Assembly (NCBI GenBank): GCA_002450335.1
Contig: DJZB01000022.1
Location: 174,008-214,391 of the forward strand
DNA: 40,384 nt
Reading direction: 5' to 3'
Source: Rhodobiaceae bacterium UBA6963
GTDB taxonomy: Bacteria > Pseudomonadota > Alphaproteobacteria > RS24
Shown: positions 30,913-40,133 of the stretch, one piece after another
Layout: the number at the start of each line of letters is the position of its first letter
Numbering within the stretch: the stretch's first letter is position 1
Made by a program: the position numbers and the translations under genes
Notes under the pieces: model-generated
The model's database searches: none
What the model saw: only the letters and a program-made list of their open reading frames with translations
What the model was told of the DNA's origin: nothing

Positions 30913-32664
30913 ATGAATATTTTTGCCGACTTTAGAACTCGAATAGAAAACAGCATCCATGAACTTATCAATCAGGGTGTGATTGAAGATGGTGCCGATC
31001 TGTCGCGTATTTCAGTTGAGCCGCCTAGGGAAGAATCGCATGGCGATATGGCGACTAATGCGGCTATGGTTCTTGGAAAGTTTTCTGAGTTACAACCGCG
31101 TGATCTCGCAAGTAAAATTGCTGAATTGCTCTCTGAAGATGAAGAGATTGCTTCCATTGATATTGCTGGCCCGGGTTTTATAAATTTGTCATTGGCGCCA
31201 TCTGTATGGCAAGGGCAAGTTGCGCATGTTTTGAAAGCCGGCACGGGCTTCGGAAATAGTGACATTGGCGCAGATAAGAAAGTTAATGTTGAATATGTGT
31301 CAGCCAATCCGACTGGCCCGATGCATGTAGGTCATGCGCGTGGTGCTGTTGTTGGTGATGCATTGGCGCGTTTGTTGGAGCGTGCGAATTATAAAGTCAC
31401 AAGAGAGTACTACATCAATGATGCAGGCAGTCAGATAGATACACTGGCTCGGTCAGCTTTAATCCGTATGCGTGAAGCTCTTGGGGAAGATATTGGCGAT
31501 ATTCCTGAGGGTTTGTATCCCGGTGATTATCTGGTTGGTGTTGGTCAGGCTCTGGCAGAAGAATACGGTGCGTCTTTATTGGAAAAGCCTGAGGCGGAGC
31601 AGATTGTTGCTGCTAAGTCCATGTCTCTGCCCATGATGATGGAGATGATTAGAGATGATCTTGATGCGCTGGGCGTGCGTCATGATGTATTTTTGTCTGA
31701 ACAATCATTACATGATAGCGGTGCCGTGGATAACAGTCTCAATCGGCTTGATGAGATGGGTCTTATTTATGAAGGTGTGCTTGAACCACCCAAGGGCAAA
31801 GCTCCGCCTCCTGATTGGGAGCCGTCACCGCAAACACTTTTTAAATCCTCTGAATTTGGAGATGACAGTGATCGGGCACTGAAAAAGTCTGACGGTACCT
31901 GGACATATTTTGCCCCTGATATTGCTTGTCACCTAGATAAATTTGAGCGCGGTTATACGCAAATGATTGATGTCTGGGGCGCAGATCATGCTGGCTATAT
32001 AAAAAGAATGAAGTCAGCAGTGACAGCAGTTACAGCAGAGGCCGGTAATCTGGATGTAAAAATTTGTCAGATGGTCAAGCTTATGAGGAACGGTGAGCCG
32101 GTCAAAATGTCAAAACGGGCAGGACAATTTATCACATTAAGAGAAGTTGTGGATGAAGTTGGCAAAGATGTCGTGAGGTTCATGATGTTGACACGTAAGA
32201 ATGATGCACCCCTCGAATTTGATTTCATGAAAGTTCAAGAGCAAAGTCGCGATAATCCTGTCTTTTACGTTCAATATGCCCATGCGCGTATTTGTTCGGT
32301 TATCCGAAATGCGAGTGAGATATTTGGGGCAATAAATGATGAGGATTTGGCTAATGCGGATATGAGCGTGCTGGCTGACCCAGCTGAGATTTCACTGTTA
32401 AAGACAATATCTGCTTTTCCACGTGTTCTGGAAAGTGCTGCAGTAAATCATGAGCCACATCGTATTGCTTTTTATCTTCAGGATTTAGCATCAACATTCC
32501 ATAGCCTTTGGAACCTTGGTAAAGAGCGTTCGGATTTGAAATTTATTATTGAAGATAAAAAAAATGTTACAATGGCGCGTGTTTCCATGATTCGTTGCTG
32601 TGCTTTTGTGATTGCTTCCGGTTTAGACATTATGGGGGTACGCCCAGAGGAGGAAATGCGATAA
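30913..32664 (+). CDS. argS: Arginyl-tRNA synthetase
   Basis: A class I synthetase of 583 residues. The HIGH motif reads SANPTGPMHVGHARGAVVGD (about 134-153) and the KMSKS-equivalent is VKMSKRAGQFITLREVVDEVG. The N-terminal Add-1 domain and the C-terminal anticodon-binding DALR domain (PVFYVQYAHARICSV, ending EEEMR) are complete. ATG 30913 is 7 bases after AGG at 30903-30905; ATG 30910 is an alternative, and the longer frame from 30853 would overlap dgt by 56 bases. It is followed directly by the SPOR gene. Confidence 0.95.
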   Translation: MNIFADFRTRIENSIHELINQGVIEDGADLSRISVEPPREESHGDMATNAAMVLGKFSELQPRDLASKIAELLSEDEEIASIDIAGPGFINLSLAPSVWQGQVAHVLKAGTGFGNSDIGADKKVNVEYVSANPTGPMHVGHARGAVVGDALARLLERANYKVTREYYINDAGSQIDTLARSALIRMREALGEDIGDIPEGLYPGDYLVGVGQALAEEYGASLLEKPEAEQIVAAKSMSLPMMMEMIRDDLDALGVRHDVFLSEQSLHDSGAVDNSLNRLDEMGLIYEGVLEPPKGKAPPPDWEPSPQTLFKSSEFGDDSDRALKKSDGTWTYFAPDIACHLDKFERGYTQMIDVWGADHAGYIKRMKSAVTAVTAEAGNLDVKICQMVKLMRNGEPVKMSKRAGQFITLREVVDEVGKDVVRFMMLTRKNDAPLEFDFMKVQEQSRDNPVFYVQYAHARICSVIRNASEIFGAINDEDLANADMSVLADPAEISLLKTISAFPRVLESAAVNHEPHRIAFYLQDLASTFHSLWNLGKERSDLKFIIEDKKNVTMARVSMIRCCAFVIASGLDIMGVRPEEEMR

Positions 32665-33690
32665 ATGTCGCCACCTAAACCACCACTAGGTCCACCAAAT
32701 GACCCATTTACAGATCCGCTTTCCGGTTCTGAGGCACAAACATTGTCTGCTGGGGATAACTTTACGCCTCTTTCAAACGAGATGACAAATCAGAATGCTG
32801 ATATCGGAATCGGCAAGCCGCCGCCGGACGCCTCTTATTACGATTATAATGACGGGGGCAGTAACCTACATATTATCCTTATGGGTATTGGCGCTGTATT
32901 AATTACAGCCATGATTGCAGGCCTTGTTTACTTGGCTTACATGAAAGGTTTGGAGGATGGTCAAAGTAGCATGCCGCCACTTATAATGGCGGAGGAAGCT
33001 CCTGTTAAAACGCCACCACCCGATGAGATTACCTCCGGTCGTCCCGAAGAGGGTGGGTTGAGTATTTATGATGAGCTTGAAGTTGAAGATATTGATGCCT
33101 CCACACTGGCTAATGGGCAACCGGATGCTTTATCTAAAGCTGACGAAGATGTTTCTGCGGCCCTGGATGAAGATATCAATGAGGGTGATGGTGGAATTGA
33201 AAGCCTAATGGCTGAGGTTATGGAGGTTGAAACACAAACTGTTGATACCTCTTCACCGGATTTGGAGTCCATTGAGACAAAAATTGACACTGAAGATGGG
33301 GGTGCATCAGTAGAAGAGACGCAATCTGCAGAGGATTTTATACCTTTAGCCTCACCAAAATCTGAAAATAAGACTGAAATTACATCTGAAGTTTTGTCGC
33401 AAAAGCCAACAAATATAAAACCATTAGTGGAAGTGAATAATTATATGGTGCAACTTATTTCAGTACGTACGCCGGCCGAAGCTTCCAAAGAATTTACAAA
33501 AATTCTTAATAAAAACAATTCCATAATTGGGAATCGTGAACCATTGGTTAAAGAAGTGGATTTGGGTGATCGTGGAAAGTTTTACAGAGTAAATATTCCT
33601 GGATTTGCTTCACTTGAAGCTGCTAATGCCTTTTGTAGTGAGCTAAAGGAGAACGGCCAAGACTGTCTTGTTGTCAAGGTTCAGCAATGA
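32665..33690 (+). CDS. SPOR-domain membrane protein
   Basis: A 341-residue bitopic protein. The N terminus is Pro-rich and cytoplasmic, with one membrane helix at about 69-93 (LHIILMGIGAVLITAMIAGLV). A long, very acidic, low-complexity periplasmic linker follows (about 95-260), then a C-terminal SPOR domain of about 75 residues (YMVQLISVRTPAEASKEF to CLVVKVQQ) that binds denuded peptidoglycan at the division site. ATG 32665 directly follows the argS stop, and its TGA overlaps the nagZ start. The argS-SPOR-nagZ order is a conserved alphaproteobacterial arrangement. Confidence 0.85.
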   Translation: MSPPKPPLGPPNDPFTDPLSGSEAQTLSAGDNFTPLSNEMTNQNADIGIGKPPPDASYYDYNDGGSNLHIILMGIGAVLITAMIAGLVYLAYMKGLEDGQSSMPPLIMAEEAPVKTPPPDEITSGRPEEGGLSIYDELEVEDIDASTLANGQPDALSKADEDVSAALDEDINEGDGGIESLMAEVMEVETQTVDTSSPDLESIETKIDTEDGGASVEETQSAEDFIPLASPKSENKTEITSEVLSQKPTNIKPLVEVNNYMVQLISVRTPAEASKEFTKILNKNNSIIGNREPLVKEVDLGDRGKFYRVNIPGFASLEAANAFCSELKENGQDCLVVKVQQ

Positions 33691-34733
33691 CATCACGTCA
33701 GGCTGCAATTTATGGCCTTTCCGGACTTGAGTTAACAGCGGAAGAAGCTGATTATATAAATAAAACCAATCCTTTAGGTTTTATCCTTTTTAGCAGGAAT
33801 ATCGAGACTTTAGAGCAAGTTTCTAATCTTGTTTCTCATCTTAAATCCTTTGCAACAGATAGTGAAACCTTGATATTGATAGATCAAGAAGGCGGCCGCG
33901 TCGCACGTTTGCGCTCACCGCTTGTAAGGGATTACCCTCCGGCGGAGATTTACGGCAATATTTACGAGACAGACCCTGAAAATGCCCTGCGCGCAGCCTA
34001 TCTAGGTGCCGTTTTGATGGCTAAAGAACTGCTAGGTTTGGGTATAAATGTAGATTGCACTCCATGCTTAGATTTATCATTACATCAAACCTCAGTTGTT
34101 ATTGGGAATCGTGCTTTTTCAGCACATCCGGAGGTTGTAGGGGCGCTTGGTAAAGCGGTGGCACAGGGTTTTCTTGATGAAGGCGCATTACCTGTCATTA
34201 AACATATTCCCGGGCACGGTCATGCAGCAGTTGACAGCCACGAAGTCCTCCCGGTTGTTGATGTAGCGTTAGACGTGCTGGTCGAAGATTTTGCACCTTT
34301 TCGTCATTGCAATACTTTGCCGTTAGCCATGACCGGACATCTGATTTTTAACGCGATTGATGCGGAAAATGTATCCACTCAATCTTCGACACTTATTGAA
34401 AAAATTATTCGGGGTCATATTGGCTTTGACGGGTTGTTAATGACGGATGATATTTCCATGAAGGCTCTCTCCCCAGAGATAAGCATCACAAAACATGCCC
34501 AAAGAGCGCTTCAGGCTGGTTGTGATGTAATTTTGCATTGCAATGGTAAGCCAAGTGAAATGTTTCCTCTTATGGAGGTACTTCCGAATTTGACGGGGAG
34601 GGCGCTTGAGCGAACGGAAAAGGCAATGGCCTTATTGACTGACAAAATATCAAAAACTAATGAGACATCTGCCGAGAAAGAATGGCGGGAATTAATATCT
34701 GACCATTTTCCCGAATCTCCGAAAAATGTATAA
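33687..34733 (+). CDS. nagZ: Beta-N-acetylhexosaminidase (peptidoglycan recycling)
   Basis: A GH3 glycosidase of 348 residues that removes N-acetylglucosamine from anhydro-muropeptides in the cytoplasm. It has ILIDQEGGRVARLRSP, the substrate-binding and general-acid loop KHIPGHGHAAVDSHEVLP (about 171-188), and the nucleophile Asp in LLMTDDISMKAL. NCTP-like NVDCTPCLDL and GNRAFSAHPEVV are also typical. The ATG overlaps the stop of the SPOR gene (ATGA). The end of the protein is slightly shorter than full GH3 enzymes, as normal for NagZ. Confidence 0.93.
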   Translation: MTSRQAAIYGLSGLELTAEEADYINKTNPLGFILFSRNIETLEQVSNLVSHLKSFATDSETLILIDQEGGRVARLRSPLVRDYPPAEIYGNIYETDPENALRAAYLGAVLMAKELLGLGINVDCTPCLDLSLHQTSVVIGNRAFSAHPEVVGALGKAVAQGFLDEGALPVIKHIPGHGHAAVDSHEVLPVVDVALDVLVEDFAPFRHCNTLPLAMTGHLIFNAIDAENVSTQSSTLIEKIIRGHIGFDGLLMTDDISMKALSPEISITKHAQRALQAGCDVILHCNGKPSEMFPLMEVLPNLTGRALERTEKAMALLTDKISKTNETSAEKEWRELISDHFPESPKNV

Positions 34734-34739
34734 AGAATT

Positions 34740-35609
34740 ATGACTGAAGAAAATAATAATTTGGCTGCTACAGCTGATGGATTTGTTGAAGGGCCCGCCT
34801 ATCAAATTCCGTCATCTGTTAAAGGGGCAACCAACGAAGACGACATATTGGAGGTTGATGTTGACGGCTTTGAAGGCCCACTTGATATTCTCTTAAATCT
34901 TGCGCGTGTACAAAAAGTTGATTTAAAACAAATATCAATTCTCCAACTTGCCGAGCAATATCTGGATTTTATTGGCAAGGTTCAGTCACTCAAAATTGAA
35001 ATTGCGGCAGATTATCTTGTTATGGCTTCGTGGTTGGCCTATCTGAAATCACGTCTACTCTTACCAAAAGAAGACGATGATGAAGATGTTTCAGCGGAAG
35101 AAATGGCGGCGCGTCTGGTGTTTCAACTGCAAAGACTTGAAGCCATGCGAGATGCCTCTGCAAAGCTAATGACGCGTAATCAACTAGGCAGGGATTTCTT
35201 CCCGCGCGGAATGCCGGAAGGCATCAGAGTTAAACGTGAAAGTCATTACGATGCCTCTCTATATGAGTTGCTGACATCTTATTCTACTCAGCGCCTCAGG
35301 AACTACTATGCCAGTTGGAAGCCAACTGAACTTCCTGTTCTCAGCATTGAACGGGCACGCATGCGGCTGGAACGTATGCTTGGTAAAATGGATGATTGGG
35401 AAGAGTTTGACTTGATTGTCATGAATGAACTGAAAGACCCGGTTAAGCGGCGCACGACTGCTGCGAGCAGTTTTTCTGCAATGCTGGAATTTGCGCGGGA
35501 CGGTAAACTGGAAATTCAACAAAATAAAAATTTCGGGAAGATTTTGATGCGCCGTGCGCGTCCTAAATCAGCACTTGATAATATATTAACAGGAGAGAGC
35601 GGTGAGTGA
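34740..35609 (+). CDS. scpA: Segregation and condensation protein A (kleisin)
   Basis: The kleisin subunit of the SMC-ScpAB condensin, 289 residues. The N-terminal SMC-binding part has DVDGFEGPLDILLNLARVQKVDLKQISILQLAEQYL (read as blocks FEGPLDILL and KVDL), then YLVMASWLAYLKSRLLLP, and a C-terminal winged-helix (DPVKRRTTAASSFSAMLEFARDGKLEIQQ). An extra acidic 35-residue N-terminal stretch precedes the domain. The ATG is 6 bases after the nagZ stop. It overlaps scpB by 8 bases. Confidence 0.94.
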   Translation: MTEENNNLAATADGFVEGPAYQIPSSVKGATNEDDILEVDVDGFEGPLDILLNLARVQKVDLKQISILQLAEQYLDFIGKVQSLKIEIAADYLVMASWLAYLKSRLLLPKEDDDEDVSAEEMAARLVFQLQRLEAMRDASAKLMTRNQLGRDFFPRGMPEGIRVKRESHYDASLYELLTSYSTQRLRNYYASWKPTELPVLSIERARMRLERMLGKMDDWEEFDLIVMNELKDPVKRRTTAASSFSAMLEFARDGKLEIQQNKNFGKILMRRARPKSALDNILTGESGE

Positions 35610-36354
35610 CAGCGCTGAAAAAACTTCTGAAGTGACTTCGGAAATTGGAGAAGAAGTTATTGAAATTTTAATTGATGATTTGTCTGAAGACGAAATTTCT
35701 AAGGCCTTACGGATTGTTGAAGCTGTTTTATTTGCAGCTGAAGAGCCGCTTGATGTGAACAGCATAACGCCGCATTTACCAACAGGATATCCTATTGCTG
35801 ACTTTTTGGTTAAGCTTCAAAGTGATTATGAAGCAAGAGGTGTCAATCTCAAAAAAATTGGTCGCAAATATGCGTTTCGCACAGCTGATGACTTATCGGA
35901 TGCTTTACAAAAACATATTGTGTCACAAAGAAGATTGTCGCGGGCGGGGTTGGAAACATTGGCAATTATTGCTTATCACCAGCCTGTTACACGCGCAGAA
36001 ATTGAAGATATTAGAGGCGTAAGTGTTTCAAAGGGGACTCTTGATGTACTGTTGGAAACGGGGTGGGTTAAATTACGTGGGCGTCGTAAAGTGCCCGGCC
36101 GCCCGGTGACTTATGGCACTTCTGACGGGTTTTTGTCTCAATTTGGTCTTGAAACATTAATTGATTTGCCCGGTATTGATGAATTGAAAGCAGCAGGTTT
36201 GTTGGATAATAGATTGCCGCCAGGTTTCTCCATTCCTGAGCCGAATGCAGACCTTAATCCTGATGAAGATCCACTGGATGCTGATGACAAAGGTACTGAG
36301 TTTCTGGATGATGAACCACTTGAGATGGATTTGCCTGATGAGGGGAATGAATGA
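35602..36354 (+). CDS. scpB: Segregation and condensation protein B
   Basis: The winged-helix partner of ScpA in the SMC complex, 250 residues. It has ALRIVEAVLFAAEEPLD, RKYAFRTADDLSDAL, the recognition block TLAIIAYHQPVTRAEIEDIRG, and GWVKLRGRRKVPGRPVTYGTSDGFL. N- and C-terminal tails are acidic and low-complexity. The start is GTG 35602 with AGGAG about 6 bases upstream, inside the end of scpA. Its TGA overlaps the ABC ATPase ATG. Confidence 0.94.
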   Translation: MSDSAEKTSEVTSEIGEEVIEILIDDLSEDEISKALRIVEAVLFAAEEPLDVNSITPHLPTGYPIADFLVKLQSDYEARGVNLKKIGRKYAFRTADDLSDALQKHIVSQRRLSRAGLETLAIIAYHQPVTRAEIEDIRGVSVSKGTLDVLLETGWVKLRGRRKVPGRPVTYGTSDGFLSQFGLETLIDLPGIDELKAAGLLDNRLPPGFSIPEPNADLNPDEDPLDADDKGTEFLDDEPLEMDLPDEGNE

Positions 36355-37397
36355 GATCAGTGTCTCTTTCGGATGTTGCTTGCTCAATCCAAGGTAAAAA
36401 TGCTGTTAACGGTATTTCCATAAACATTAAAGCAGGAGAAATAATCTGTTTTCTCGGTCCCTCTGGATGTGGCAAAACAACGAGCCTCCGATTGATTGGC
36501 GGCCTTGTTACACCTAATGAGGGGCAAATTTCTTTTGATGATGAGATCGTTTCAAGCCCTAAGTTTCAGGTACCTCCAGAAGACCGTCAAATAGGATTTT
36601 TATTTCAGGATTTTGCATTATTTCCGCATTTGTCAGTGATGGAAAATGTTCTGTTCGGTTTGAAGATGCAAAAACATGAAGATATTGAGGCAAGGGCAGG
36701 TCGTATGCTTGCTTTAACCGGTGTCAGTCATTTAGCTGAACGCTTTCCGGCCACGCTCTCCGGGGGAGAACAACAGCGTGTTGCCTTAGCCCGCGCCCTT
36801 GCACCGGAGCCGGGGTTAGTGCTTATGGACGAACCATTTTCAAATTTAGACCCTCCTTTACGCACTGATATGCGCCGTCTTACTGTTTCACTGTTGCGTG
36901 GGGAGCATGCTGATATCTCTCCGGCTACAGGGATTATCGTAACTCATGATGTTGCTGATGCTATGTACATGGCCGATAAAATTGCCGTCATGTCTGACGG
37001 TCAGATTGTACAATTTGATAATCCTGAACAGATTTATGAAAATCCTGTATCTCCACTTGTTGTTAAATTGATGGGGGCGTCAAATGAGTGGGTGGGTGCT
37101 GTCAATAATGGTGTGTTCTCAACACCTATTGGGGACTTTGAATTAAATGCTTCTGTTGCTTCAGCACGTCTGATGGTGCGCCCTTATCATCTTAACTCGG
37201 GTGATGGTGAGAGTGGTTTTACTGCGCGATTATCTACAATACGCAAAAACGGCAATACTCAAGCTCTAGACATTGTTTTATCTGATGGCACAATTTGGGA
37301 GGTTATCGGGAATGATTTTTCCGATACCCGACTAGAAATAGGTGATGAAGTTAAATTTCAAATAAATCCCGAAGATGTTATGCTATTTACAGATTAA
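36351..37397 (+). CDS. Orphan ABC transporter ATPase, FbpC/PotA-like (TOBE-containing)
   Basis: A 348-residue ABC ATPase with Walker A GPSGCGKTT (36-44), Q-loop FLFQDFALFPHLS, signature LSGGEQQRVALARAL, Walker B LVLMDEPFSNLDPPLRTDMRR and H-loop VTHDVADAMYMAD. The C-terminal 110 residues form a TOBE-like region (LMVRPYHL to FQINPEDVMLF). This fits the ferric-iron/polyamine/sugar importer ATPases. No permease or binding-protein gene is near; it is inserted between scpB and tatA with an ATGA overlap to scpB. The partner must be encoded elsewhere, or the protein serves another membrane system. Confidence 0.85.
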   Translation: MRSVSLSDVACSIQGKNAVNGISINIKAGEIICFLGPSGCGKTTSLRLIGGLVTPNEGQISFDDEIVSSPKFQVPPEDRQIGFLFQDFALFPHLSVMENVLFGLKMQKHEDIEARAGRMLALTGVSHLAERFPATLSGGEQQRVALARALAPEPGLVLMDEPFSNLDPPLRTDMRRLTVSLLRGEHADISPATGIIVTHDVADAMYMADKIAVMSDGQIVQFDNPEQIYENPVSPLVVKLMGASNEWVGAVNNGVFSTPIGDFELNASVASARLMVRPYHLNSGDGESGFTARLSTIRKNGNTQALDIVLSDGTIWEVIGNDFSDTRLEIGDEVKFQINPEDVMLFTD

Positions 37398-37427
37398 ATT
37401 ATAACCAGACACAGAAAAGGTCGATTA

Positions 37428-37649
37428 ATGTCTCTTGGTGCGCCGCAAATACTTCTTATTATTCTGCTCGTTATTCTGTTATTCGGTCGAGGTCGTATAT
37501 CATCACTTATGGGCGAGCTTGCCCGTGGTATTAAAAGTTTTCAGTCCGGTCTTCGTGAAGACTCGAATGATAAGCTTGATGAAGATAGCTCCTCCGGCAA
37601 GACAGATGTGATAGATGTGAATAAATCCGACGATAAAACAGATAGTTAA
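37428..37649 (+). CDS. tatA: Twin-arginine translocase subunit TatA
   Basis: A 73-residue protein with a short membrane helix (APQILLIILLVILLFGRGRI, about 5-24), the FGRGRIS hinge and an amphipathic helix (LMGELARGIKSFQSGL), followed by an acidic tail. TatA forms the pore of the Tat export system. The usual FG-x-x-LP reads FGRGRIS, with the Pro replaced; the FG pair is kept. AAAGGT precedes the ATG. It is 16 bases before tatB. Confidence 0.92.
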   Translation: MSLGAPQILLIILLVILLFGRGRISSLMGELARGIKSFQSGLREDSNDKLDEDSSSGKTDVIDVNKSDDKTDS

Positions 37650-37665
37650 CGGAAAAACTTAATCC

Positions 37666-38010
37666 ATGTTTGATATCGGGTGGTCTGAGTTTTTGTTTCT
37701 GGCCGTGTTGGTGCTGATTGTTGTCGGCCCGCAGGAGTTGCCCGGTCTTATGCGGCGGCTTGGTCAAATATCATCTGCCATAAGAAATGCTGCGCTCCAA
37801 TTTCAATTGAACCTTAAAGCGCTTGATCGCGAAAACAGTATCTCGGAACTGCAAAAATTCGCCGATGATGTATCACCTAAAAATATGCTTAACCAAATTC
37901 AGGATGATATTTCCGAGGCAATGACACCTCCTGAGATTGTTGATCCGGTAGTGTCTGAAAAGCCAAATGAAACCTCTGCTTCAAATGATGAAGGCAAAAA
38001 AGATGGCTGA
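37666..38010 (+). CDS. tatB: Twin-arginine translocase subunit TatB
   Basis: A 114-residue protein starting MFDIGWSEFLFLAVLVLIVVGPQELPGLMRRLGQ, read as a membrane helix with the conserved Glu (E8), the GP-x-x-LP hinge and an amphipathic helix. The tail is acidic. TatB binds the twin-arginine signal with TatC. Its stop overlaps the tatC start by 8 bases. Confidence 0.94.
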   Translation: MFDIGWSEFLFLAVLVLIVVGPQELPGLMRRLGQISSAIRNAALQFQLNLKALDRENSISELQKFADDVSPKNMLNQIQDDISEAMTPPEIVDPVVSEKPNETSASNDEGKKDG

Positions 38011-38800
38011 TGACCCGCTCATGAAGTCAAGCGAAGCGCCATTAATGGATCACCTTGTTGAGCTTCGGTCCCGCTTACTAAAATCACTTATTGCTCTGGC
38101 AATTGCCTTTGCTTTTTGTTTTTATTTTGCTGATTTTATATTTGCTTATTTGCTAAACCCTTATGAGGTGGCGGCAAAGTCGGTATCACCGGATGCTAAC
38201 CTCCAGTTAATATACACAGCGCCACATGAATTTTTGTTTTCCCAGATAAAGTTGGGTCTGTTTGGGGGCATTTTTATAGCATTCCCTTTTATTGCCTTTC
38301 AGATTTATAGTTTTCTTGCACCGGGACTTTATAAAAATGAGCGGGGTGCTTTTCTACCTTATCTTGTGTCGGCGCCTTTATTATTTGCGGCGGGTGCGGC
38401 TTTGGTATTTTTCCTAATTATGCCGCTTGCACTTCAATTCTTCATTGGAATGGAACAGGTGTCTCAAGAAGGCGCGGATATCGTCATGATGAACCGCGTT
38501 AGTGAATATCTTGGTTTTGTTATGACGCTTATGTTGGCTTTCGGGTTTTGTTTTCAATTGCCAATTGTGTTGTCGCTATTAGGAAGAGTTGGACTTGTTA
38601 CGGCTGACGGTCTTAGGCGTAAGAGAAAATATGCCATTGTAATCACGTTCATTGTTGCGGCTCTTTTAACACCGCCGGATCTAATTAGTCAGATTGGGTT
38701 GGGAGTGCCCACCTTGTTTTTATACGAAATCTCAATATGGTTGGTGGCCATGACGCAGGCTAAGCAAAGCGCCTCACAGGAGGAAGCTTTGGATGAATAG
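38003..38800 (+). CDS. tatC: Twin-arginine translocase subunit TatC
   Basis: The polytopic receptor of the Tat system, 265 residues with six membrane helices. The signature MDHLVELRSRLLKSL (with the Glu of HL-x-ELR), FIAFPFIAFQIYSFLAPGLYKNER and the PPD motif in LLTPPDLISQ are present. ATG 38003, inside the end of tatB and with AAGG upstream, fits family starts; an in-frame extension to 37967 is not needed. It ends 9 bases before serS. Confidence 0.95.
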   Translation: MADDPLMKSSEAPLMDHLVELRSRLLKSLIALAIAFAFCFYFADFIFAYLLNPYEVAAKSVSPDANLQLIYTAPHEFLFSQIKLGLFGGIFIAFPFIAFQIYSFLAPGLYKNERGAFLPYLVSAPLLFAAGAALVFFLIMPLALQFFIGMEQVSQEGADIVMMNRVSEYLGFVMTLMLAFGFCFQLPIVLSLLGRVGLVTADGLRRKRKYAIVITFIVAALLTPPDLISQIGLGVPTLFLYEISIWLVAMTQAKQSASQEEALDE

Positions 38801-38809
38801 GATTTAGAT

Positions 38810-40090
38810 ATGCTCGATATTTCTATCATTCGTGACAATCCAGAAAAATTTGACGATGCGCTTGCGTCCAGGGGTGCAGAGGCGATGTCGAAACAGCTTC
38901 TAACGCTTGATGAAGCGCGGCGTATGGCTGTTAGTCAGGCGCAGGAGTTGCAAACCAAACGAAATGAGACATCAAAGCAAATCGGCCGGGCTAAAGCCGC
39001 CAAAGACGAAGACCTTGCCACAAAATTAATGGATGAGGTTGCCAAGATGAAAGATCAACTTCAAACAGCAGAGGAGTCAGAACGTGAGGCCTCTCTAGCA
39101 CTTGAAAATGCGTTGGCCGCAGTCCCGAATATACCTCTTGAAGACATTCCCGTTGGAACAGACGAAAACTTCAATGTTGAAATTAGAAAAGTCGGTGCAC
39201 CGACGCGGATAGAGAATCCAAAACAACATTTTGATATTGGTGAAGAGCTTGGGCAAATGGACTTCGAGTCAGCCGCCAAAATGTCCGGATCCCGGTTTGT
39301 CGTTTTGCAAGGTCAACTCGCCAGGCTTGAACGCGCTTTGGCTAGTTTTATGCTTGATACCCATACAGAGGAGTTTGGGTATACTGAAGTTGTCCCGCCA
39401 GCCCTTGTTCGTGATGATGCAGTATTCGGAACGGGGCAATTACCAAAGTTCAAAGAAGACTTATTCCGAACTGAGGAGGGGTTTTGGCTAATTCCAACAG
39501 CAGAAGTGCCGTTGAGTAATTTAGTGCGTGAACAAATTCTGGATGCTGAAGACTTACCGCTAAGGTTCACGGCCTACACACCTTGTTTTCGTTCGGAAGC
39601 AGGCTCAGCGGGGCGTGATACGCGTGGTATGATCCGTCAGCATCAGTTCTCCAAAGTTGAATTGGTCTCTATTGTCATGCCTGAAGATGGTGCAGATGAG
39701 TTGGAGCGAATGACAAATTGCGCAGAAACAATTTTGCAAAAATTGGATTTACCATATCGCGTTATGATGTTGTGTACCGGCGATATGGGATTTTCTGCCC
39801 GTAAGACTTATGATTTAGAGGTTTGGTTACCCGGGCAAGATAATTACAGGGAGATATCTTCCTGTTCGTTATGTGGAGACTTTCAGTCTCGGCGCATGAA
39901 AACAAGATTTCGACATAAGGGTGATAAGCAAACGCATTTTGCTTATACTCTGAATGGCTCAGGTCTGGCTGTCGGTAGAACTATGGTTGCCTTATTGGAA
40001 AATTATCAAGACTCCGATGGACGCGTTTATATACCTTCAGCTTTACAACCTTATATGGGCGGAAAGACTCACATCGAGGTTAGCGCTTAA
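38810..40090 (+). CDS. serS: Seryl-tRNA synthetase
   Basis: A class II synthetase of 426 residues. The N-terminal tRNA-binding coiled coil (about 30-105) is followed by class II motif 2 FRSEAGSAGRDTRGMIRQHQF and motif 3 GSGLAVGRTMVALLENYQ. The ALVRDDAVFGTGQLPKFKEDLF and TAEVPLSNLV blocks bind serine and ATP. It is complete to the TAA at 40088-40090. Its place after tatC is the usual alphaproteobacterial order. Confidence 0.96.
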   Translation: MLDISIIRDNPEKFDDALASRGAEAMSKQLLTLDEARRMAVSQAQELQTKRNETSKQIGRAKAAKDEDLATKLMDEVAKMKDQLQTAEESEREASLALENALAAVPNIPLEDIPVGTDENFNVEIRKVGAPTRIENPKQHFDIGEELGQMDFESAAKMSGSRFVVLQGQLARLERALASFMLDTHTEEFGYTEVVPPALVRDDAVFGTGQLPKFKEDLFRTEEGFWLIPTAEVPLSNLVREQILDAEDLPLRFTAYTPCFRSEAGSAGRDTRGMIRQHQFSKVELVSIVMPEDGADELERMTNCAETILQKLDLPYRVMMLCTGDMGFSARKTYDLEVWLPGQDNYREISSCSLCGDFQSRRMKTRFRHKGDKQTHFAYTLNGSGLAVGRTMVALLENYQDSDGRVYIPSALQPYMGGKTHIEVSA

Positions 40091-40107
40091 TAGGCATAAC
40101 AATCAGA

Positions 40108-40133
40108 GTAGGAATCACGTTAAAAATTCCTAC
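40108..40133 (+). promoter_or_regulatory. Hairpin directly before the LysM lipoprotein start
   Basis: GTAGGAAT at 40108-40115 and ATTCCTAC at 40126-40133 form a perfect 8-bp stem with a 10-base loop that ends at the base before ATG 40134. The only Shine-Dalgarno-like stretch (AGGA, 40110-40113) is inside the left arm, 20 bases from the ATG. The structure could control translation or be an operator. It lacks a T tract, so it is not a typical terminator for serS. Confidence 0.45.
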
